From contig JACRPS010000003.1 of the NCBI GenBank assembly GCA_016223085.1, forward strand, positions 434,001 through 498,000: a stretch of 64,000 nucleotides of DNA, read 5' to 3'. The translations under genes were made by a program, and so were the position numbers. Positions within the stretch are counted from its first letter, which is position 1. Every line of letters begins with the position of its first letter. The stretch comes from Chloroflexota bacterium. GTDB taxonomy: Bacteria > Chloroflexota > Anaerolineae > Aggregatilineales > Phototrophicaceae. Of the stretch, positions 23,876-31,749 are shown in pieces. The notes below the pieces were generated by a model. It ran no database searches. It worked only from the letters and a program-made list of their open reading frames with translations, and was not told the origin of the DNA.

Positions 23876-25129
23876 CTACCCCTTCCCCGCCAGCCAGTTC
23901 ATTGTCCTGGTCGCCAGCCGGTCAAGCGCCTCGACCGACATAGCGAGGTGTTCCTCTTTGGTATCTTCCTCTTTGGCGTGCGACAGCCCACGCAGGCTTT
24001 GCACAAACAGCATGATCGTCGGCACGCCCGCCCGCGCCACCTCCGCCGCGTCGTGTAACGGCCCGCTGGGCAGCCGGTGTACCTGGCCGCAGGTTTCGCG
24101 CACGGCTTCGTCGGCCATTTCGATCAGTTCCGGGTGGAACAGAATCGGGTGAATCTGCCACAGCCGCGTCCATTCCTGGCTGACGTTTTCCTCCGCCGCG
24201 AACCGTTCACTGGCGGCTTTGGCTTCCGCCAGCATCGTCGCCAGCGCGTCAGCGTTCAGGTGGCGCTGGTCGAGCGTGATGTCACACTGGCCGACGACCG
24301 CCGTCACGATGCCCGGCTTTGTTTCCACGCGCCCGACGGTACACACGCCGCCATTGCGTTTGGCGATCTCGCGGATTTCGAGGTGCAGCTTCGAGGCCGC
24401 GCCCAACGCGTCGCGCCGCTGGTTCATCGGCGTCGAACCGGCGTGCGCTGACTGCCCGACGAAGCGAATCGCATGGCGCTCCACGCCGAACGTGCCCAGC
24501 ACCACGCCCAACGGCAGGTTCATGCTTTCCAGCACCGGCCCCTGTTCGATGTGCAGTTCCAGATACGCGACGGCGTTTTTGAGCTGCCGCCCCGCGTCCT
24601 TCACGCAGTTCATGTCCACGCCGAATCGGGCAACGGCGTCCACCAGCTTCACGCCGTCCCGGTCGGTCAGGTTGCGCAGATCGTCGGGATTCATCGTGCC
24701 GGAGGCGGCGCTGGAGCCAAACAGGCTGCGCCCGAAGCGGGCGCCTTCTTCGTCGGCCCAATCCACCAGCCGCACCGTCACCGGGGGTGTGCCTTCGCTG
24801 GCGATACGCCGCAGCACTTCCAGACCGGCAACGACGTTTAAACAGCCATCCAGCCAGCCGCCATTGGGCACAGAATCAAGGTGGCCGCCGATGAGCATGG
24901 CTTTTTCTGATTGACCCCGCAGTGTGGCCCAGACGTTGCCGGCTTCGTCGGTTTCCACCTCAACCGGCAGTTGGTCGAGCTTGTCGCGCATCCAGGCGCG
25001 CGCTTTCGCCCAGGTGTCCGTCCAGGCGACCCGCTGCGCCCCGTCGGCGTTGCCGGTCAGGGCGCGCAGTTCTTTCAATTCGTCAATCGTCCGCTGCGGT
25101 TGAAGGGTGGGATTTAAAGAGGTTGCCAT
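23876..25129 (-). CDS. M20-family N-carbamoyl-amino-acid amidohydrolase (beta-ureidopropionase type)
   Basis: A 417-aa binuclear metallohydrolase of the AmaB/HyuC/AllC family. It has metal ligands in GGHLDSVPNGGWLDG (His, Asp), DEEGARFGRSLFGS and ELHIEQGPVLE, and the dimerisation-domain GQSAHAGSTPMNQRRD motif. It removes CO2 and NH3 from N-carbamoyl-beta-alanine (or other N-carbamoyl amino acids), the step between dihydropyrimidinase and the transaminase. ATG 25129 gives the usual length; in-frame sequence extends 35 codons upstream but looks non-coding. Allantoate amidohydrolase is an alternative, less favoured by context. Confidence 0.9.
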   Translation of the reverse strand: MATSLNPTLQPQRTIDELKELRALTGNADGAQRVAWTDTWAKARAWMRDKLDQLPVEVETDEAGNVWATLRGQSEKAMLIGGHLDSVPNGGWLDGCLNVVAGLEVLRRIASEGTPPVTVRLVDWADEEGARFGRSLFGSSAASGTMNPDDLRNLTDRDGVKLVDAVARFGVDMNCVKDAGRQLKNAVAYLELHIEQGPVLESMNLPLGVVLGTFGVERHAIRFVGQSAHAGSTPMNQRRDALGAASKLHLEIREIAKRNGGVCTVGRVETKPGIVTAVVGQCDITLDQRHLNADALATMLAEAKAASERFAAEENVSQEWTRLWQIHPILFHPELIEMADEAVRETCGQVHRLPSGPLHDAAEVARAGVPTIMLFVQSLRGLSHAKEEDTKEEHLAMSVEALDRLATRTMNWLAGKG

Positions 25130-25240
25130 TGTTTCTGCTCTTTCAATAATAACCTGATCCAGTTTCGAGAATTCCGGTCGAACCTTCCTATAAGCGTATC
25201 CGGTCAGGTAAAGAGCGTCAAATACCGGGGACATTCACTC

Positions 25241-25560
25241 GGGCAATCGCGTCTTAAAAGGGGGAAGGAAAGGCAAAGGGGGTCAGCTGTAGGCAACAAG
25301 GCTTGCCGGAATGGATGGGATGGGCGATAGCAGCCTGCTGGCTCACGTTGCCGACTTAAACGTCCCGCGTGTTGAACGGACAAAAACGCAGACACGGATC
25401 GACAGGAGTGCCATCTGCGCGGTCAGTGGTGGCGCGGATCATTGGGTGGCAGTTGCCTGCTTCGGGGACGTGAAAGCCGCGTGTTGCGTCAGTTTCGACC
25501 CGAACCCAACGGCATCCCGTCCTACTGGACGTGTTCCGGCGTGGCTGTGTGGGTTACGTG
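25241..25560 (+). pseudogene. ISAs1-like transposase remnant: left end and broken N-terminal domain
   Basis: The region opens with a probable left inverted repeat (GGGCAATCGCGTCTTAAA, 25241-25258). The same 37-bp stretch recurs at 59781-59816. From 25340 one frame reads VPRVERTK and then SAICAVSGGADHWVAVACFG, which matches the ISAs1 N-terminal pattern (LPDPRVERTK..ICAVLCGADSWVAVAEFG). Another frame continues with LRQFRPEPNGIPSY, matching the PNGIPSHDTF block, so at least one frameshift is present. The rest of the element is missing where the GT87 gene begins. It is non-functional. Confidence 0.72.
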
Positions 25561-26681
25561 CGCGCCACGCTGGTTATTGCATCATGCACCTGGGCTGCGG
25601 CGGGTGACTGTGTCCAGACGTGCCACGCCAGCACTGACCACGTTAGAAGCGTGTAGAGCGTCCAGTAGTAACTGGCGACACCAACGAAGGCGGCCTGGTT
25701 GAGCAGCAGGGCGGCGTTCATTAACCCGATGAGCAGCAGCCCCGGCAGCGGGCGTTTCTGGAAGAACGGAATCACGCCGATGGCTACATAGGTCAGGACG
25801 CTGTTTCCGGCAGCATACGGCGCGCACAGGATAGACGCGGCAATCAACAGTCCGGCGCTCTCACGGGTCAGCCGCGCGCGGGCGCGCCAGGCAATGACCA
25901 GCGTTGCGGCGATGACTGCCAGCCGTGCCATCAGAATTATGACTGGCGAGAAGTCGCCCGCCCGCCGCAGGGAAGCGCCCAGCGTAATATCCAGCAGATT
26001 GCCGGTGAACACGGCGTTGTTTTCGCCGCCCAGCGCCACTAACCAGTCCGACCCGCGCCACAGCAGCGTTGGGATAACAATGGCCAGCGTAATGGCGGCG
26101 GTCCGCCCGATCAAGCGCCACTGGCGGCCTTCCAGCAGGTACAGGCCGATGACCGCGATCAGCAGAAACACAGTCTGCGGCTTAATCGTCGCCAGGAGTA
26201 TCCCGACGCCCAGCGGCAGCGCCTGCCGCCGGTCGTAGCCCCACAGCATGAGCAGCACGCCGCCAACGATCAAGCCCTCGAAATTGCCGTCCACGATTAC
26301 GCGCAGGGTGAGGAACGAAGCTCCCAGCAGCAGCATACCCGCCCGATGCCGCCAGCGTGCCGTTCGGCGCGGGACGCTGATAATCAGGATCAGTATCGTC
26401 GCCAGCGCCAGCAGCGCCCAGGCCGTCCGCAGCGATACGAAGCCCAGCGGCAGGATAAACAGCACGCTCCACGGCGGAATCCGCAGCCCGAAGGCGCTGT
26501 AATACACGACGTTGCCGTCTTGAATGGACTTCCAGAAAACTCCCCAATCAATCAGGAAGGTTGTGCCTTCCACCGGCAGGCGCTCGAAAAATGTGATAAA
26601 CGCGGCTGCCACGAGGAGGAGAACCAGCAGCAGCACCAGCAGCGGCGCTATTCGGGTTGGGGTCAAGAGTGTCCGGGTCAT
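25554..26681 (-). CDS. GT87-like polytopic membrane glycosyltransferase
   Basis: A 375-aa protein with about ten helices. The first extracytoplasmic loop carries the acidic site (LIDWGVFWKS) of the GT-C fold, and AFGLRIPPWSVLFILPLGF and GVGILLATIKPQTVFLLI follow the DUF2029/GT87 pattern. Members transfer mannose or arabinose from polyprenyl-phosphate donors to cell-envelope lipids. The last 20 residues lie at the edge of the IS remnant and may be replaced sequence. There is no operon partner. Exact donor and acceptor are unknown. Confidence 0.78.
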   Translation of the reverse strand: MTRTLLTPTRIAPLLVLLLVLLLVAAAFITFFERLPVEGTTFLIDWGVFWKSIQDGNVVYYSAFGLRIPPWSVLFILPLGFVSLRTAWALLALATILILIISVPRRTARWRHRAGMLLLGASFLTLRVIVDGNFEGLIVGGVLLMLWGYDRRQALPLGVGILLATIKPQTVFLLIAVIGLYLLEGRQWRLIGRTAAITLAIVIPTLLWRGSDWLVALGGENNAVFTGNLLDITLGASLRRAGDFSPVIILMARLAVIAATLVIAWRARARLTRESAGLLIAASILCAPYAAGNSVLTYVAIGVIPFFQKRPLPGLLLIGLMNAALLLNQAAFVGVASYYWTLYTLLTWSVLAWHVWTQSPAAAQVHDAITSVART

Positions 26682-26978
26682 AGGTTCACCTGCAAGTATT
26701 GGGTCGCAAAGTCAGGGTTCAGCTACAATCTTAAACCAAAGACTGCCTTTGCAGCATTGTGATCGTCCGGTTGCCTGCACTTGACAGCCGCCCTACCAGC
26801 TTTCTACAATACTTATGTCACGGCGAGGGTGCGCCAGTACCCTCCCCGGACGGATACCGGTCGAGCAGAAGGATTGGTACATGGTAGATCGAATCGCCAA
26901 CAGCTAACTCCCAATCGCGGGAAACCCCTGCTGCCGATTCGATTCTTTGATTCTGATCTGTCGAACTGACGCGACTCG

Positions 26979-27011
26979 CGCCGCATGGAGTGTATCCCGT
27001 GCGGCGTTTTT
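26979..27011 (+). terminator. Intrinsic terminator in the ABC-F leader (possible attenuator)
   Basis: A 10-bp stem (CGCCGCATGG / CCGTGCGGCG) with an 8-nt loop is followed by five T, ending 30 bp before the ABC-F start. No gene lies upstream on this strand for more than 300 bp, so it cannot simply end another gene. An attenuator is the best reading. The rest of the 26682-27040 gap has no convincing gene. GAATCG/CGATTC segments near 26898 and 26937 could form an alternative pairing. Confidence 0.7.
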
Positions 27012-27040
27012 GATTCGGGTTGAGCAAAGGAGCAGGCACC

Positions 27041-28723
27041 ATGCTGACGGTATCCAATATCACCAAACAATTTCGCGGCGAGAGCGCGCCGATACTCAAA
27101 AACATCAGCTTCACCGTCAACGCCGGCGAGCGCGTCGGGCTGATCGGCCCCAATGGGGTGGGCAAAACCACGCTGATTCAGATCATCATCGGCCAGTTGA
27201 AGGCCGACGCCGGCAGCATCATCTTCACGCCGCTGTCGCTCCGTATCGGCTATCTGGCGCAGGCGCTGCCGTTTGATGATGCGGCGCTTATCCGCGATGT
27301 GCTGTTCCCCGGCGGTAACAGCGTCGCCGAGGCGGAAGCCGAAGTGGAACGCCTGGCGGGCGCGCTGGCACACGCGGCGGGAGAGGCGTATGACCGGCTG
27401 GCGCTGGCTTATGCGGAGGCGCTGGAACGGCTGGAACGCCTGGGCGCAGTGACGACTTCCGGCGACGCCGAACGGGTGCTGGCGGGGCTGGGCTTGGCGG
27501 ACGTGCCGCTGGACGCGCCGGTTGGTACGCTATCCGGCGGGCAGAAAACGCGGCTGGGGCTGGCAGCGCTGCTGCTGGATAACCCGCAACTGCTGATTCT
27601 GGACGAGCCGACCAACCATCTGGACGTCACCGGCATCGAATGGCTGGAAGCGTGGCTGCGCGAGTTTAAGGGCGGGGCGCTGATCGTGTCGCACGACCGC
27701 ACCTTCCTCGACCAGATCGTGACCGGCGTGGTGGCGCTGGACGAAAAAACACATACAGCGCGTTTCATCGCCGGCGGTTACAGCGATTACGTGCGGGTGG
27801 TGCAGTCGGAGTTTGATAAACAGTGGGCGGCCTGGCGCGACCAGCAGGTCGAAATTGCCCGGCTGGAAGCCGACGTACACCGCTGGAAAGAGAAGGCGAT
27901 GCGCAAGGAAAACGCGACCAAAAACGACCACCAGCGGCGGCTGGCGAAGAAGGTTGCCAAACGCGGCAAAGCCAAGGAAACACGCCTGAAGCAATACCTC
28001 GACTCTGATGAACGGGTGGAGAAGCCGATTCCGGCCTGGCCGCTGCGGCTGGGCCTGCTGGAGGCGATTGAGCCGCTGCCGTCGGGGCGGGAGATCGTCA
28101 CGCTGGAAAAGCTGTCCATCGGTTATGACGCCGCCGCGCCCCTGCTGGCGAATCTCGATCTGCGGCTGCTGGCCGGGGAGCGCGTCGTCGTGATGGGGCC
28201 AAACGGGCAGGGCAAAAGCACGCTGCTCAAAACCATCATCGGGGAACTGCCGCCGTTGGCCGGGCGCGTCCGCGTCGCGTCCAGCGTCAAAATCGGCTAT
28301 CTGGCGCAGGAGCAGGAAACGCTTGACCCAAACGCCACGCCGTTAAGCACGCTGCAAGCCGCCGCGCCGTTCAACGAAACCGAGGCGCGCACCTTCCTGC
28401 ACTTCTTTTTGTTCGCAGGGGACGAGGCGCTGCGCCCGGTGCGGCAGTTGAGCTTTGGCGAACGGTCGTGCCTGATGCTGGCGGTGATGGTAGCGCGGGG
28501 CGCGAATCTGCTGGTGCTGGACGAGCCGATCAATCACCTGGATGTCCCTGCGCGGGAACGGTTTGAAGCGGCGATGAGCGCCTACCGGGGCAGCGTGCTG
28601 GCCGTCGTGCACGATCGTTACTTCGTGGACAAGCTCGCCACCAAAGTCTGGTACGTGGAAAACGGCGCGCTGCGGGAGGAATTCCGTACGCCGGTGGGGG
28701 AACTGGAGAAAGTGTCGTTGTGA
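27041..28723 (+). CDS. ABC-F family ribosome-associated ATPase
   Basis: A 560-aa protein with two ABC domains and no membrane segments. Domain 1 has Walker A GPNGVGKTT, signature LSGGQKTRLGLA and DEPTNHLDV. Domain 2 has GPNGQGKST, a diverged signature LSFGERSCLML and DEPINHLDV. Between them is the charged P-site-tRNA-interaction linker (about residues 250-310, rich in Lys/Arg). ABC-F proteins act on the ribosome, either in antibiotic protection or translational rescue. AGGAG precedes ATG 27041. The leader terminator suggests induction by ribosome stalling, a known mode for resistance ABC-Fs. Confidence 0.93.
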   Translation: MLTVSNITKQFRGESAPILKNISFTVNAGERVGLIGPNGVGKTTLIQIIIGQLKADAGSIIFTPLSLRIGYLAQALPFDDAALIRDVLFPGGNSVAEAEAEVERLAGALAHAAGEAYDRLALAYAEALERLERLGAVTTSGDAERVLAGLGLADVPLDAPVGTLSGGQKTRLGLAALLLDNPQLLILDEPTNHLDVTGIEWLEAWLREFKGGALIVSHDRTFLDQIVTGVVALDEKTHTARFIAGGYSDYVRVVQSEFDKQWAAWRDQQVEIARLEADVHRWKEKAMRKENATKNDHQRRLAKKVAKRGKAKETRLKQYLDSDERVEKPIPAWPLRLGLLEAIEPLPSGREIVTLEKLSIGYDAAAPLLANLDLRLLAGERVVVMGPNGQGKSTLLKTIIGELPPLAGRVRVASSVKIGYLAQEQETLDPNATPLSTLQAAAPFNETEARTFLHFFLFAGDEALRPVRQLSFGERSCLMLAVMVARGANLLVLDEPINHLDVPARERFEAAMSAYRGSVLAVVHDRYFVDKLATKVWYVENGALREEFRTPVGELEKVSL

Positions 28724-28757
28724 GGACAGGAGTGGTGAATTGTGTGACGATACCGCT

Positions 28758-28785
28758 GTAGGAATACGATATATTGTGTCCCTAC
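28758..28785. repeat. Diverged GTAGGGG-family palindrome
   Basis: GTAGGAATACGAT and ATTGTGTCCCTAC are imperfect arms, between the ABC-F gene and the GNAT promoter. Confidence 0.65.
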
Positions 28786-28823
28786 CTGACCACAATTTTC
28801 GCCACTTCCTGAGGCCAGCGGGC

Positions 28824-28853
28824 TTGACAACTGCCGTTGTGAACCGTTATGAT
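28824..28853 (+). promoter_or_regulatory. Sigma-70-type promoter for the double-GNAT gene
   Basis: TTGACA (28824-28829), an 18-bp spacer and TATGAT (28848-28853). The expected transcription start is about 25 bp before ATG 28886. Confidence 0.75.
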
Positions 28854-28885
28854 CTCTTGGGAACTGTGAAGAGGAGAGCCAAGCC

Positions 28886-29908
28886 ATGCTGCACGTGCAT
28901 CCAATGGTAACGGAAGACCTGATCGCCCGCGCCCCAACGATGGCCGATGCTGAAATCGTGACGGCGGTGATCGCAGCGGCGGATATTGCCGAAACCGGCG
29001 CATCCGAAGCGACACTGGAAGAAACGCTGGCGGAGTGGCAGTCGCCGGATTTTGATCTGGCGCAGGATGCCCTGCTGATTCTGTCCCCGGATGATCGCGC
29101 GCTCGGTTATGCCGATGTATGGGACAAAGCGCGCCCGGTCACACCCTGGCTGTCGGTGTTTCTGCCACCGGGAGACGATGCGCTGGCCGTCGGCGCTCGC
29201 CTGATGACATGGGGCGAGGCGCGGGCACAGCAGGCGATAGGCCGCGCGCCGGAAGGGACACGGGTGGCCCTGCGGTGCGGCGCGGGCAGCACTTACGAAC
29301 CGTTGAAGCAGGTATTTGAAAACGCTGCCTTCGTCTGCGTTCGGCACAGCTTTCGCATGGTGATCGAACTCGATTCACCCCCGCCGCAGCCGGTGTGGCC
29401 GGAGGGCATTACCGTGCGGTCGGCGGTAATGGGCCAGGACGAGCGCGCGATTTTACAGGCGCAGCGTGAGTCGTTCCGCGATCACTGGGGCTACGTGGAA
29501 GAGCCGTTTGAGGATGACCTGCGGCGCTGGCTGTACAAGTGGCAGGCAGAAGGCAACTTTGACCCGTCATTGTGGCTGCTGGCGATGGACGGTGATACGA
29601 TTGCCGGTATCTCCCTGTGCCGACCACACCTGAACGGGCAGGAGGATATGGGCTGGGTGAGCACACTGGGCGTGACACGCCCGTACCGGCGGCGGGGCAT
29701 TGGTCTGGCACTACTGCATCACACCTTCCAGGAGTTCTACCGGCGCGGGAAAAGGCGCGTCGGGTTGGGTGTGGACGCCAGCAGCCTGACAGGCGCGGTC
29801 CGGTTGTATGAGCAGGCGGGGATGCACGTGGCGCTGCGGTTTGATCTGTACGAGAAAGAACTGCGCCCCGGTGTGGATATCACGCGGCAGGATTTGGACG
29901 AGGCGTAA
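28886..29908 (+). CDS. Tandem-domain GNAT acetyltransferase
   Basis: A 340-aa protein with two GNAT folds. The C-terminal one is well formed: it has LGVTRPYRRRGIGLALLHHTF (acetyl-CoA pyrophosphate loop R/Q-x-x-G-x-G/A) and VDASSLTGAVRLYEQAGM. The N-terminal half has the general strand order but a poor CoA loop and may be a degenerate domain. This resembles mycothiol-synthase-like and other double GNATs. Whether it makes a thiol, modifies an antibiotic or has another acceptor cannot be told. GAGGAG precedes the start; it is followed by another GNAT gene. Confidence 0.88.
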   Translation: MLHVHPMVTEDLIARAPTMADAEIVTAVIAAADIAETGASEATLEETLAEWQSPDFDLAQDALLILSPDDRALGYADVWDKARPVTPWLSVFLPPGDDALAVGARLMTWGEARAQQAIGRAPEGTRVALRCGAGSTYEPLKQVFENAAFVCVRHSFRMVIELDSPPPQPVWPEGITVRSAVMGQDERAILQAQRESFRDHWGYVEEPFEDDLRRWLYKWQAEGNFDPSLWLLAMDGDTIAGISLCRPHLNGQEDMGWVSTLGVTRPYRRRGIGLALLHHTFQEFYRRGKRRVGLGVDASSLTGAVRLYEQAGMHVALRFDLYEKELRPGVDITRQDLDEA

Positions 29909-29910
29909 CC

Positions 29911-29939
29911 GTAGGGGCGAACCGGCGGTTCGCCCCTAC
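29911..29939. repeat. Dispersed GTAGGGG palindrome, GAACCGGCGGTTC core
   Basis: A near-perfect 29-bp palindrome starting 2 bp after the stop of the first GNAT gene and ending 16 bp before the start of the second. It lies inside a two-gene transcription unit. Confidence 0.88.
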
Positions 29940-29955
29940 AAATATAGGGGGACTC

Positions 29956-30894
29956 ATGATAACCATTCGTCCGGCGAACCCGGACACCGATTATGACCGG
30001 GTGGCCGATCTGCTGAACCTGATCGAAGTCCAGCCGGTCACAGCCACGACGATTCGCGGCTGGGACAGGCGGGAAGGGTTTACGCTGCGGCGCGAGGTGG
30101 CCGTGACGGATGACGCTGACGTCATCGGTTACAGTGTAGCAGCCCATGCGCCCTGGGTGGCGGCGCAACGCTTCGCCATCAACGTGGTGGTAGACCCGGA
30201 CTGGCGCTGCCGGGGGGTAGGCGCGGCGCTGTATGACCATGCCCTGACCTTCGCCCGTGAGAACGGCGCGAACTTCCTTGACGCCGAGGTGCGCGAGGAC
30301 GACCCGGCGGCGCTGCGGTTTGCCCAGCAGCGCAGCTTCCGGGTTGACCACCACCTGTTTGAGTCACGGATTGACCTGAAATCATTTGATGAAAGGCCGT
30401 TTGTCAGCACGCTTGACGAAGTGCTGGCGTCCGGCATTCGTATCTATTCGCTGGCGGATGTGGGGGACACGATGGAGGAACGGCGCCAGTTGTGGTCGGT
30501 GAATTGTGCCACCTCGCTGACGGACCCTGCATCTGATGGCACGTTCCCCGGTTTTGACGAGATGATGGACATCTGGAATAACGCCGAGTGGTTCACGCCT
30601 GCCGGGCAGTTCCTGGCAGTGGCGGGGGACGAGCCGACTGGCATGGCGGCGGTCGGGTACTTCCGGCAGACCAATTCGTTTTATAACATGATGACCGGTG
30701 TGCTGCCGGACTTTCGCGGGCGGAAGATCGCCCAGGCGCTCAAGCTGGTCACGATACGGTTCGCGCGGGAACAGGGCGCCGCCTACATCGCCACCAACAA
30801 CGCCTCCAACAATGCGCCGATGCTGGCGATCAACCGCAAACTTGGCTATATACCGCGACCTGGGCTATACCGGCTGGTAAACCCGGCGGTATAG
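29956..30894 (+). CDS. Tandem-domain GNAT acetyltransferase
   Basis: A 312-aa protein with two GNAT domains. The first holds VVVDPDWRCRGVGAALYDHAL; the second holds TGVLPDFRGRKIAQALKLVTI followed by ATNNASNNAPMLAINRKLGY, a pattern seen in many GNATs with small-molecule acceptors. It shares arrangement and probably ancestry with the preceding gene, 47 bp upstream. The substrate is unknown. Confidence 0.88.
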   Translation: MITIRPANPDTDYDRVADLLNLIEVQPVTATTIRGWDRREGFTLRREVAVTDDADVIGYSVAAHAPWVAAQRFAINVVVDPDWRCRGVGAALYDHALTFARENGANFLDAEVREDDPAALRFAQQRSFRVDHHLFESRIDLKSFDERPFVSTLDEVLASGIRIYSLADVGDTMEERRQLWSVNCATSLTDPASDGTFPGFDEMMDIWNNAEWFTPAGQFLAVAGDEPTGMAAVGYFRQTNSFYNMMTGVLPDFRGRKIAQALKLVTIRFAREQGAAYIATNNASNNAPMLAINRKLGYIPRPGLYRLVNPAV

Positions 30895-31028
30895 GAACGA
30901 ACCGGAAAAGATAAGCCGGGCTAATCCCTACGTCAGATACATCCACTACTCCTTACGGCAAATCTGACATTCGTCTGATACTTCTACGCTATGGTAAGCG
31001 GGCGGTTCGAACCGCAACCGACAATCAC

Positions 31029-31066
31029 TCTGGTACTAGTAAAGTTAAATAAACTCTAGTACTGGA
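31029..31066. promoter_or_regulatory. Inverted repeat upstream of the secreted 172-aa protein
   Basis: Imperfect inverted half-sites CTGGTACTAG and CTAGTACTGG are separated by an AT-rich stretch (about 14 bp) about 35-70 bp before the start codon. It could be an operator or a hairpin in the leader. No clear -10/-35 pair is seen. Confidence 0.35.
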
Positions 31067-31100
31067 GTACCGGATAAGGTAGTAGAAGGAGAAGTATCGG

Positions 31101-31619
31101 ATGAAGAGCAAGCTGTATCGTGTGCTGACGGTGGCTGTCGTAGCTGCTCTGGCATTGACGGTCGTGCTGCCGCTGGGTGCAGTTGGCGCGCAGCCGGTGC
31201 GTAACGCGCTGTTGACGGACATTCCGGTTCAGTTTACGAACGCCGCCGGCGAAACGGTGAACGCTTTACTCGACATTACGGGCTTCGCACTGGATGAGGC
31301 GGGGCAACTGACGGCCAGCGGCCAGATTACGGACACCGCCGGAAACGTGCTGGGTACGTTCACGGGCGTTCTGGCCGATCTGTTTGACCCGGACGGTGGC
31401 AAGTGTGACATCCTCTTCCTCGACCTCGGCCCGATTTTCCTCGATGTGCTGGGGCTGGAAGTTGACCTGTCGGCCATTCAGCTAGATATCAACGCCGTGC
31501 CAGGCCCCGGTAACCTGCTGGGCAACCTGCTGTGCGCGGTGGTTCATCTGCTGGACAACGGCGGCCCGCTGGACGGCATTCTGAATCTGCTGGATCGAAT
31601 CAACGATCTGCTGGCCTAA
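31101..31619 (+). CDS. Secreted hypothetical protein, 172 aa
   Basis: A signal peptide (residues 1-30, cleavage near VGAQP) is followed by about 140 residues that are short beta-like segments at first (VNALLDITGFALDEAGQLTASGQI, GNVLGTFTGVLADLF) and then a Leu/Asp-rich half. Two cysteines (in GKCDILFLDLGP and NLLCAVVHLLD) may form a disulfide. I cannot assign a function. Proteins of similar sequence with the repeated LDLGPI..LDVLGLEVDL pattern are, to my knowledge, annotated only as hypothetical. It has its own strong terminator, so it is a single-gene unit. Confidence 0.82.
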   Translation: MKSKLYRVLTVAVVAALALTVVLPLGAVGAQPVRNALLTDIPVQFTNAAGETVNALLDITGFALDEAGQLTASGQITDTAGNVLGTFTGVLADLFDPDGGKCDILFLDLGPIFLDVLGLEVDLSAIQLDINAVPGPGNLLGNLLCAVVHLLDNGGPLDGILNLLDRINDLLA

Positions 31620-31652
31620 CCGCCAGTGACGTTAACCGAATAGACTGTGTTC

Positions 31653-31688
31653 GGGGAGGGATACCCAGGTATCCCTCCCGCTTGTTTT
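31653..31688 (+). terminator. Intrinsic terminator
   Basis: An 11-bp perfect stem (GGGAGGGATAC / GTATCCCTCCC) with a 4-nt loop, followed by GCTTGTTTT, 33 bp after the stop of the secreted protein. Confidence 0.88.
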
Positions 31689-31749
31689 GCGGACGGGCTG
31701 TCCCTGACGAGTGCGTGTTTTACAGGGGAGCTGGTGCGATCATCAGGGC

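Noticed and set aside
26781-26969. A 62-codon frame upstream of the ABC-F gene as a real protein
   Set aside because: No ribosome site and no conserved feature; mentioned only as a possible leader peptide.
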